Shown here piece after piece: positions 55,809-64,000 of a DNA stretch of 64,000 nucleotides. The position numbers were made by a program, and so were the translations under genes. Under the pieces are notes generated by a model. That model ran no database searches. It was not told the origin of the DNA and worked only from the letters and a program-made list of their open reading frames with translations. How positions within the stretch are numbered: the first letter of the stretch is position 1; every line of letters begins with the position of its first letter. The stretch is from Protea cynaroides (Eukaryota > Streptophyta > Magnoliopsida > Proteales > Proteaceae): the NCBI GenBank assembly GCA_028583415.1, contig CM053276.1, positions 62,725,510 to 62,789,509 of the forward strand, given 5' to 3'.

Positions 55809-57270
55809 ACAAGTTCATGCTTATGTTGGCAGCTTTGAAGATCTTGCTAGATCTGATAGATGAGGTGAAAGCAAAAATCCTATAAGATCCACACCTCAGG
55901 ACAATACAAGAGGATCTAAAATAGGGTAAAACCAACCCTGACTTCACCTTGGATGCAAACAAGGTACTCAGGTACCGAGGATGGTTGCGTATACCTGAGA
56001 AGGAGAACTCAGACATCAGAGAGAGAATCACGATGGAAGCTCATTATACCCTATATTTGCTACATCTAGGAAGCACTAAGATGTACCATGATCTAAAGAG
56101 ATTGTATTAGTAGAGAGGTATGAAAGCGGATGTGGCTCGGTTCGTATTCCAATGTCTGAATTGCCAGCAAGTGAAAGCAAAAAGACAAAGACCTGTCTGG
56201 TTCTTACAGCCACTATCAAAGTCAACATGGAAGCGAGATTGTATTACAATGGATTTCGTTACTAGCCAACCCTTGACACCAAGGTTAGTAATGCAGTTTG
56301 GGTGATAGTAGACCAACTTACTAAGATAGTGTGCTTCATCGCTGTCAGACCTCAGTACACCATGGACAAGTTGGTCAAGCTAGGATAACATTGTCAGACT
56401 TTACGATGTGCTGGACAGTATAGTATCTGACAGAGATCCCCGTTTTACATTCAAGTTCTGGAAAGGATTACAGAAAGCCATAGGGACCAAGCTGAAATTC
56501 AGTACAGCTTTTCATCCTCAGATAGATGGCAGTCAGAGAGAACCATCCAGATCTTGAAAGATATGCTCCGAGCTTGTGCCATAGATTTCAAGGGAGCTTG
56601 GGACGAGAAGCTATCGCTCATCGAGTTCGCTAATAATAACAGTTATCAAGCTACGATCTAGATGGCTCTATATGAGGCACTCTATGGAAAGAAATGTCGG
56701 ACACCTCTATTATGGAACGAGGTGGGAGAGAGAAGGATCATAGGACTGGAGTTCGTAGAAGAAACTTATCGAGCGATTGATCAAATTAAAGGAAGGGTAA
56801 AGACAACTCAAGTTCGATAAAAACGTTATGTGGATGTAAACATTATCTGGAGTTTGTAGTGGGTGATAAGGTATTCTTGAAGATTTCACCTGTGCGAAGT
56901 CTAAAGCAGTTCGATAAAAAAAGAAAGCTATGCCCCAGATATGTGGGACTGTATGGTAACGTGGTGTATCAGTTGGCACTACCACCATCCATGTCAAGTG
57001 TTCATGATGTGTTCCATGTTTCATTATTGTAGAAGTACATCAGGGAGCCATCACATATCTTAACAACAAACCCACCAGACTTGACAGAAGATTTAACATT
57101 CTAGGTGGTACCAATGATGTTCGCAAGTTGAAAGGTACAACACCTCCGAAACAAAGATATCCACTACGTCAATGTGCATTGGAAAAGCTAAGATGTAAAA
57201 GAGATTACATGGGAGGAGGAAAATGCGATACAGAAGGAATAACCTAAATTTTTTGATGAAAAATGTATGT
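55809..57270 (+). pseudogene. pol: pol of element A: linker, integrase, chromodomain
   Basis: Resumes at ACAAG after element C. Linker LAALKILLDLIDEVKA, then the zinc-binding domain (AHYTLYLLHLGSTKMYHDLK; CLNCQQVKAKRQRP), first catalytic Asp ITMDFV near 56250, VDQLTKIVCFIAVRPQYT, SDRDPRFTF (second Asp), the HPQIDG..RTIQ block (Glu near 56535), FKGAWDEKLSLIEFANNNSY, ALYGKKCRTPLLW. The C-terminus has VHDVFHVSLL and a decayed chromodomain (NKDIHYVNVHW.., KEITWEEENAIQKE) near 57140-57240. Stops at 56110, 56113 and several more; small deletions near 56290, 56385 and 56540. Confidence 0.9.
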
Positions 57271-57366
57271 GCAAATTTTGAGGTCGAAATTTCTTTTATG
57301 GGTGGGGGAATTGTGAGACCTACATGCAAATTTTGGGGATGAAATTTATTTTAAGGGTGGGGGAGT
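57271..57366 (+). repeat. Duplicated polypurine tract / LTR-junction unit of element A
   Basis: Two ~53-bp units: GCAAATTTTGAGGTCGAAAT..GGGTGGGGGAAT followed by TGTGAGACCTACA, then GCAAATTTTGGGGATGAAAT..GGGTGGGGGAGT followed by the true LTR TGTAAGACCCGCAC. Confidence 0.85.
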
Positions 57367-59547
57367 TGTAAGACCCGCACTCCATGAATCCGATTTAAAC
57401 CTCTATTTCATGTCATGACAGGCCTTCCAATCATAACTGGACCAGACGGGATGAGCGGATGATGAACCATAAAGTTCTGGTACAAAAATAATCAAAATAG
57501 ATCAGATGGAAAGTGTCTTAAGACATACCAGTCTCATGATACCGGTCCACCATACCAGTAGACCAGTATTTCTATACGGGCAGACTAGTTAGACTTGGAA
57601 ATAAATCCCAGTGGGTTTCACTTTTCAAATCTCAATCTTAGATACCTTCCTTACGTAGGAAACTCTTCTAAAACCTGCCCTAGTCTATATATTGACTCCT
57701 TAACCTCCTTAGATCCTCTTTGTTGACTCTCACAAACCTAAGAGAAGAGAAGGAGATCTAAAGAGGAGAAAGGAGCTGAGGAAGGTTACAGAGGAGACTC
57801 CATTAGAGGAAAAATGTCATAGTTCATAGACCAACAGTAAGTGCCTGTACCTCTCTAGTTCTTAAGTTGATTTAGATGTTGATCAATACTATGCAAGACT
57901 AGGTATTGATCCAAAACCCTACTTCACCGATAAACCTTAATTCATTCGATGAAACCTAAATCTGAACTCTAAATCAAGGTTCATCAAAATGTAGGACTAA
58001 AATGGGAGATAAAACGCATCCTAATACATTGCTCAGACCTAGAATGCATAGGAGGAACCCTGGAAGTCAAGTTAGAAGATCAACGAAAGACAAGCACCAT
58101 GCCCGTGGTCTTACGGAGGCATATCGATCGACCATACCAATGGCACTAGGTACGACCAGTACTACGATCGGTATCTCTCGGGAAGCCTACCAAGGTTATC
58201 CAATCGACCATAACAGTCACACTACTGTACAGTGACCTGTGACCGATATGTACAAAATGGTTGGTTTTTGACCCAGTTGGCTTCTAACCAATGTAAATCT
58301 TATGGAACTAATTCTAACCAAACCCAATTGGTATGTAGGATCTTGTGACAGTGAGGTTGGATTCTGTGACACAAAGAAAGCTTACATCAAGCGTTAGGTA
58401 AGGGAATCAGACCTAAACCCTAATTTAAGAATAACAGTAAAACATTGTTAATTGTTCATGTATCTATAGTGTGATGATTGTGCATATTAACATGTCATCT
58501 TTACTTTCTATTATTATATTCATTTATGCATACTCTTTATGCTAGGATTGAGTGTTAGACATGTGATTGTTTTCGTTGGTGTGTGGAATGGGAAGGGCCT
58601 GGGGTCTTGGATCATTCTTTACACTAATACCTTTTCGTATCGCTATTATCTTATCGTGCTTGGTACGGGTAGGGTATTAGAGGAAAGACGTGGCATTGTG
58701 GTCTATGGCCTGGCCGCCAGACTCGAACCTTATCTCTATGAAGTAGGGAGGTGTACAGGGATAGGGCCTTGGATACTGTGATGACATGTAAGATTGGTTA
58801 ATGACGAACCCACTTGTAAGCCCTCGCCAATAGGGGTGTAGGTATTAGTATGGTGTAGGATATCAAGGGAGGATGTGGGACTATGTCGCAGCCTGACCAC
58901 CAGACTCTAGCTTTATCTCTATATCTGAGTGAGTGATGTGGGACGACAGTGGTGTACGATCTATTGGGCATACTCACACTCTCGTCCATGGAGGTGTGGT
59001 GACTACCTATCCTTACCATAGCACTGTGCAAGTATACCAAACCACATGTGAATGTTACTCATGCATATTACTTGTTGCATTGTCTGATTTTCTTACTGAG
59101 TTAAGTTGTGAGCTCACCCTTGTGTATACACCATTTTTAGATGTGCATGCAGGTTATACAGTGGAAGACTTCATTGCTGCTCCAACGTATGGAACTATTG
59201 CTGCTTTGGATGTGCAAGCAGGGGAGGACGAGTATGACACATCATTTGTGTGCCCTTATTGCCTGTACCTCTAGGATATTCTTGGTTTATTTTATCTTAT
59301 TTCAGTTTGACTTATAAGACAATGTAATAGAGGTTTATTACGTTTTGGTTCATTGGATAATTATAATAATTTATTTATTATCAATAGATTACTCAATTTA
59401 TGCAAGAATTTCACTGTATTATTATTATATTCTGATTGGTGGTTAGTGTTTGGCTGTTGACACGGTCTTATTGAGATCCTGATGTGAACCGTTGGTTTAG
59501 TAGAGGTTCACTCACACTTCAGGTTCAGTCGGAATTGGGGTGTAACA
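57367..59547 (+). repeat. 3' LTR of element A
   Basis: TGTAAGACCCGCACTCC ... GGGGTGTAACA, 2181 bp. TATATA at 57685-57692; donor-like CCAACA|GTAAGTGCC near 57837; ACCAGT/ACCGGT and CGATCG motif clusters at 57520-57600 and 58105-58260, flanking the promoter. No ATG run. Confidence 0.93.
59155..59274 (+). CDS. LTR-encoded 39-codon conserved reading frame (A 3' copy)
   Basis: After CATGCAGGT the frame runs 39 codons to TAG at 59272, with VEDFIAAPTYGTIAALD and ending FVCPYCLYL; the first Cys is Phe here. It ends a 113-codon open frame from 58933. No indel against the B copy over 42 codons despite clear nucleotide divergence. Confidence 0.42.
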   Translation, partial: YTVEDFIAAPTYGTIAALDVQAGEDEYDTSFVCPYCLYL

Positions 59548-59604
59548 TTAAGAGCTAGGACTTACAGATCCTTGTAGAGAGCAAATGCTTTAAAGGAGGA
59601 AAAG

Positions 59605-59877
59605 GTGAAGTTGCTGGAAGAAAAGGCTGTAGTGATAAAGGAAAGAAACATTTTGGACAAAGAGTTTTACCGAATGGTTAATCTTCCTATGTCCAACTTC
59701 AGGAAATCAAAAAATTTAAAGGAACTGATTCGTAAAGGGGTTGAATTTGCCTCCCTTCGTGAGGAAATTGGTAGGGTAACTTACAAGCAGAAATTTTGGG
59801 CGTTGCATAATTTTGTATGGACTAAGGTCCCTAATTTTGATTTTTTTTTGAATTTAGAGAAGAGCCATCTTCCTTAA
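59605..59877 (+). pseudogene. C-terminal part of an antisense ORF of element F
   Basis: 90 open codons (ATG at 59605 is probably internal): KLLEEKAVVIKERNILDKEF has a heptad pattern, then NLPMSNFRKSKNLKELIRKG and FFLNLEKSHLP. It lies downstream of integrase on the opposite strand, where Tat elements often carry an antisense ORF ending in a coiled coil. The 5' part was removed or displaced by element A. Function unknown. Confidence 0.5.
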
Positions 59878-60439
59878 AGTCTGATAATAACTCATCAACA
59901 CATTCCCCTTCAAGGTCTCACACCACTGAAGCAAAATTTTTCTTTTGTTTTCTTACTTCGGGCATCACCTCCCGTACTTCATGACAATAAACTTAACATT
60001 TATTTGAATGATAGAATTTGGAACTTTATTTGAGTGCCAAGCTTGCATGTTCCTTTGCCTTTATTTTCATGAACTTAGGAGTGATTCTTTTTCCTAAGCT
60101 CACAGTGGGTGTATGGTGCATGCATAATGAATTTGAGTAATACAGTTGCAGGTTGTTAAACCCTAGGTTACACAAGTAGCATGTAAGCGAGTTATATTAG
60201 CATTGTGGGATTAACCTGTATATCAGACAAATTGCCTTGTAGTCGACTTGTGGGGTGATTGCAGGTGTATAACTTAAGTGCTTCACAGGTCGTCACTATA
60301 GCGACTTGCGTTTAGCCGTTACTCATAAATTTTTAAGACAAAAGATTGAAATATAAGACCTTTCATTAAAGTTTCTTCATGTCCATTACATCAATGATAG
60401 AATTTTCACAAATTTTTTGAGTGCCAGCACTTCTGGATA
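59878..60439. other. Spacer of element F
   Basis: AT-rich, between antisense ORF end and integrase end. No ORF or repeat seen. Confidence 0.5.
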
Positions 60440-61524
60440 TATTTTCCCTCCAAAGTTTAGAGGTATCAAGTCCTTGGCCCCAATACACGGATAACTCTAT
60501 AAGGTCCTTCCCAAGTAGGCATTAATTTGCCCTGTTGGGAAGGTTTGGATACAGCAGTACAGCGGAGCACCAGATTGTCGACCTAAAATTGCCTAGCTCG
60601 AACACGCGAGTTGTAGTACTTGGCTACCCTCTGTTGGTATGCCCGTGTTCGAAGTAGGGCATTATCACGGACCTCTTCGAGAAAGTTCAAGTTAGCCCTC
60701 AAATCTTCATTATTCTAGATTTTGTCGTAATTGAAGATTTTGATAGTTAGATGGGTGATTTCTACTGGTATGACTGCTTCAGCACCATACACTAGCATAA
60801 AAGGTATCTCCCCAGTAGGGGTTCGGCTTGTCGTACGATAGGACTAGAGGACAATCGACAGCTCATCAGCCCATTTTCCTTTGGGTGCCTAAGTCACTGA
60901 GAAATTCCACGGGAGATGGTCTTATTCATGGCTTCTACCTGACCGTTGGCTTCTAGGTAGTAGACTGTCACGAACATATGTTCAATTTTAAAGCCTTTAC
61001 AGAAGGCTCTGAATTGCTGTCCATTGAACTATGGTCTATTATCAATTATTAGTATCTTTGGAATGCCATACCTATATATGACATTGATCCTGAGAAAAGT
61101 CTCAATCTGCTTTGTATCGGTGGTCTCCACTACTTCAGACTCCTTCCACTTGGAAAAATAATCCACTACCACGATGAGGCATTTTTTTGGAGGATTTAGC
61201 CCCTGGCATTGGGTCGACGATATCCAATCCCCATATCGCGAATGGTAGAGGACTACTGATTGACTGCAGTTCATTTGTAGGCAAATGACTGATTGTAGCA
61301 TGCTTTTGGCTTTTTTTATAATTTGTTGCGAACTTTATTTAGTCGGCTAGCATTGTTGGCCAGTAGTAGCCTTGGCGTAGGAGTCTCTGGTAAAGGGTGC
61401 AATCGCTTATGTCACCGTCGTAAATCCCTTCGTGGACCTCCCGCATCACTTCATGGGCTTCTACTGGGGTAAGGCATAGTTGGAAGGGACGAGTGAGCGA
61501 CTTATGATATAGTGTTCCGTCCAT
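60440..61524 (-). pseudogene. pol: pol of element F: integrase
   Basis: Minus strand: SLTRPFQLCLTPVEAHEVM and VMREVHEGIYDG, LLRQGYYWPTM (zinc-binding part, 61524-61339; the first His-pair is partly lost as GDHS-like became GDIS), then IVVVDYFSKWKESEVV and FLRINVIYRYGIPKILIIDN (core, 61301-61029) with second Asp in IIDN. Beyond 61028 stops follow each other and only patches such as LEANGQVEAMNKTI (Glu) remain. Confidence 0.8.
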
Positions 61525-61890
61525 GACTGTCTACTAGTAGAATTTTACTTGAACTCGGTGTCTTTCTAATCTGTCTTCTGGCAGCTCGCCGGTTTCAATG
61601 TAAGTCCTTATAGGGTCTATCCAAGTCGCTTCATCGTCGATTTGCTATACTTCAACTTCCTGAGTTATGATTTTTTGCTTGTGGACCTCGATATATACCG
61701 ACTTGTCAAGGTCAAAGAGATCATCTACTAAGAGTCGAGATAGAGTATATGTTTCAGTGTTATTTTCCTGGTCTACATTGCTTATCTGTTAACCTTCAAA
61801 CACAACGAGTTGTGATTTCGTTTTTTCCAAGTATCGCAGCATGTGGGGTTGTTTGGCTTCATATTTCCCCTTGATTTGCCTTACCATGAC
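61525..61890. other. RNase H to integrase linker of element F, degenerate
   Basis: Corresponds to the linker of Tat pol. Stops in all frames; no independent feature. Confidence 0.5.
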
Positions 61891-62308
61891 TTATGAGTTG
61901 CTGTAAATTTCCAGCCTTCTTACCATTAAGAACTTTGCCAATCGTAGTCCAGCCAGTAGGGCCTCATATTTAGCTACATTATTTGTAGCATGGAAATCAA
62001 AATGAAGAGTGACTTGTACTTTAAAGTTCTTAGGACTGGTCAGGATGACCCCGGCCCGCAAGTGCTTATCGTTCAAGGATCCATCCATGCACAAAATCCA
62101 TGTTGGTGAAGGCTCCACCTTTTGTTTCTTCTTTTTCTGCCATATATCTTCCTCCGCTAGGGTTTTTTTTATATCAACACTATCTTCTACGGAGGTTTCA
62201 AGTATAAAGTCGATGAGTACGTGGGCTTTTATTACTATCCTTGGGTGCAATTGTATGTCGAACTCATTGAGTTCTATTGCCCAATTCACAAGTCGCCTAG
62301 AAATATCA
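61891..62308 (-). pseudogene. pol: pol of element F: RNase H region
   Basis: Minus strand from G's boundary: RRLVNWAIELNEFDIQLHP, AHVLIDFILE, then the second RNase H-like domain WILCMDGSLNDKHLRAGVIL and HATNNVAKYEALLAGLRLA, typical for Tat elements (D in MDGS, E in KYEAL). The upstream RT lies beyond G. The frame is open for all of this stretch. Confidence 0.87.
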
Positions 62309-64000
62309 TGTAAGACCCGCACCCGAATCCCCACCAAACTGGATTACCCCTAGCACTTGGTATACAGTTGACAGTTGAAAGCCAAATGATAGTATTGGGT
62401 CAACCTAGAATCACCAATAAGGGTCATGTGTGCAAGGGAAGTCCTAAAGGCTTTCGTGATTGGGTTCATGGAAGTGGGTCCACCGAACTGAGCTTGGGAC
62501 CACTTTTTAGCCTATCCAGAGGATTTACCGGATGGTGTAGCACTTGGTTCACTTCTTTCAGTTCAGTTCGAGGTGGACCACCCTCTCTCTCCTTGGGCCT
62601 ATAAATAGAGGCCCACTATTCACTCCTCTCCTTGTGGAACCAAGGAAAATAAGAAAATGAGTGTAAGGGCAACCTTCGGTGGCCATTAAAGCTTGTACAA
62701 CATTCTTAGAGCTCAAGGGGGACTTCCATCACCCCAAGTATGAATCCATTCCTTCCTCATTGTAATGAAGTTTCACCCACCCTCCATGGCAGTAGAGCTT
62801 GACCACCATTAATGGTGTCCATTAATGGAGGTCATGTTTGATCTAGAGCTTAGGTTTGGATTCCACATCCTCAAACCAAGGTGCATTAGAGTTCTTGGAA
62901 ACTTCAATGGCTTCACTAGGTGTGGGAACAAATTTCCCACAAAGCATTGTAGTAGCATGATGGTGGATGACCAAGGCCCTAACCTTGGTAAGCTTCCTTC
63001 TCGTTCGTGTCCAGTTCTGGACACTGATCGGAGGCTTGGTCCGGAGGTTAAGTCAAGGCCATTGGCTCCAAAGAACTTAAAGGACCTTGACTTAGGCAAA
63101 GAGTATCAAGTAATCCAGAGGTTAAAATGGTGGGAACACCATCCACCATTGCCTCTACCTTCTTTTTGAAAAACCTAGTATGAAGGACCCTCCGGAGGCT
63201 AAGTACAAGAGGCACATCCTCCGGTGTGTATTGAAGCCTTCAAAGATTTCTGGGGGCACATCCTTTCGGAAGTATCCCGGAGTCCCTATGTACTTAAGGC
63301 CAGTATGCCTTAAGCTTATCCAGAGGATATGCCAAAGGGAACACCACTCGATAATTGCTTACTGTGAACCTACTATACTGCTCACCTGATCACATAAGGG
63401 TATTCGGAGGTTGTGTCGGATGACATAACATCCGTTACATCCTTCGGTGCAGCCCAAGGGGATTTTCCTAAGTGTTATTTGGAGGATAGAACCAGAGATT
63501 GTACCATCCAAAATCTCCATCCATTTCTGACTCTGCTAGTCAGTCAGCCTAGCTAGGACCTATTGGGACCAACCATTGGGTTCCCGACTCATCGTGGAAA
63601 CCATGTATGGACACCTAGAACCTGTCCATAATGATTTAAAAGACATGAAAGCTAACCAAAGGAAACTACCTAATTAATGTAGGTAACCTGACATTGGGTA
63701 GGGGCGGAGCCTTTAATCGGCTTCAAGGTTCAACAACACCCTTGGCGCCTATAGGTGAGGGGGTCGAGTCCTTAAAGTTTGAACATATGTAATGTGCATT
63801 AATTACTATTGATTGAACTATTTATGAATCACAACATGTCTAATTCCATGCTTTATAACATGTCATCCAATAACTAATATGTACGAGCATGCATTTGCAT
63901 AACAACAATAACTATGTATGTTTGGTTTACAAGTATGGCCATGTATGATGGTACGTGTAACATGCGGATGCCCAGGTAAGGTTAATGTGTGGATACACGG
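62309..64000 (+). repeat. LTR of element G, cut by window end
   Basis: Begins TGTAAGACCCGCACCCG inside F's RNase H. The family start, TATA box, purine leader, donor-like CCCCAAG|TATGAATCC near 62735 and the CATGTCATCCAATA block near 63857 follow the Tekay-like LTR plan. A cluster of CCGGAGG/CCTCCGG-like motifs spans about 63020-63450. At least 1.69 kb. Whether an internal region follows is outside the window. The left flank is TATCA. Confidence 0.85.
62600..62607 (+). promoter_or_regulatory. TATA box of element G LTR
   Basis: TATAAATA in GGGCCTATAAATAGAGG, followed by a purine-rich leader. Confidence 0.7.

Larger units (their letters stand above)
10207..59547 (+). mobile_element. Element A: outer Tekay-like chromovirus, split by elements B and C
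   Basis: Its pieces are 10207-15020, 26474-28013 and 55809-59547, about 10.2 kb once the insertions are removed. Order: 5' LTR remnant, PBS, antisense ORF, gag, protease, [B], RT, RNase H, [C], integrase, chromodomain, PPT, 3' LTR. The reading frame continues across both insertion points (KRCLEKGG|VGFQVSV at B). The 5' LTR has lost everything left of the last 477 bp. The 3' LTR is followed by Tat-type sequence of element F, so A inserted into F. Many stops show it is long dead. Confidence 0.9.
59548..62308 (-). mobile_element. Element F: Tat-type Ty3/gypsy remnant
   Basis: Minus strand: RNase H (62308-61891), linker, integrase (61524-60440), then a short ORF in the opposite strand (59605-59877). 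Both ends are defined by other elements: A's 3' LTR at 59547 and G's LTR at 62309. No LTR of F is in the window. It is the oldest layer on the right side. Confidence 0.8.

Noticed and set aside
57093..57329. Minus-strand ORFs across A's chromodomain and PPT
   Set aside because: Shadows of the decayed plus-strand pol.
62368..63389. Several 70-114-codon ORFs in the LTR of G
   Set aside because: No domain, both strands and overlapping frames; G-type LTR is otherwise non-coding here and no second copy is available to test conservation.
1..64000. Endogenous pararetrovirus or envelope-bearing retrovirus
   Set aside because: No movement or coat protein of caulimoviruses, no envelope-like ORF with signal peptide and membrane anchor; all pol order and PBS/PPT fit plant Ty3/gypsy elements.
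1..64000. Host protein-coding genes
   Set aside because: Every supported frame belongs to a retroelement; no exon-intron model of a cellular gene could be built.

Overview
This is repeat-dense plant nuclear DNA. I see no host gene, rRNA, tRNA or CRISPR array. Practically every base belongs to an LTR retrotransposon of the Ty3/gypsy order, and most copies are decayed. The organism is a seed plant, almost certainly an angiosperm: the window has Tekay/Del-type chromoviruses primed by initiator tRNA-Met, Ogre/Tat-type elements, and antisense 'plant transposon protein' ORFs. I cannot name the species.

Layout. Element E (minus strand, 1-7265) is a Tekay-like chromovirus cut by the left window edge: LTR 4929-7265, PBS, antisense ORF, gag, protease, start of RT. 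It sits against an older internal fragment of an element like D (7266-7890), which abuts a lone LTR (7891-10206). Element A (plus, 10207-59547) has only the last ~477 bp of its 5' LTR. Its coding region was split twice. Element B (15021-26473, plus, TSD GGAGG) entered between protease and RT. Element C (28014-55808, minus, TSD ACAAG), an Ogre/Tat-type element with 3.9-kb LTRs, entered between RNase H and integrase. C was then split by element D (36141-45505, plus, TSD GTATC) just upstream of its integrase. A ends with its 3' LTR at 59547, followed by a second Tat-type element F (minus, 59548-62308), into which element G (LTR from 62309 to the window end) inserted. Insertion order is therefore F, A, then B and C, then D, and D is the youngest by LTR identity as well.

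Shared logic of the Tekay-like elements A, B, D and E. Between PBS and gag each carries an antisense ORF or its remains, a plant-transposon-protein-like N-terminal part followed by a coiled coil. It is preceded on its own strand by a cluster of short GGTCG/CGACC-type (in A, ACTGGT-type) motifs, a TTTTAAA box and, in E and B, a GT..AG leader intron. The same family-specific motifs are clustered in the LTRs around the TATA box. The sense leader appears to splice from a GTATGA donor in the LTR to an AG just before gag. A second 69-79-bp intron-like segment separates gag from protease, and its removal joins the two frames. Inside the LTR near its 3' end, a 39-codon reading frame ending C-E-C-x-x-C keeps the same length and stop in six LTR copies from four families. 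These architecture-level signals are the most interesting content of the window.

All pol genes are broken. The only intact retroelement ORF of full length is the gag of D (399 codons). D lacks RT and RNase H yet has near-identical LTRs and a perfect TSD, so it probably moved using proteins supplied in trans.
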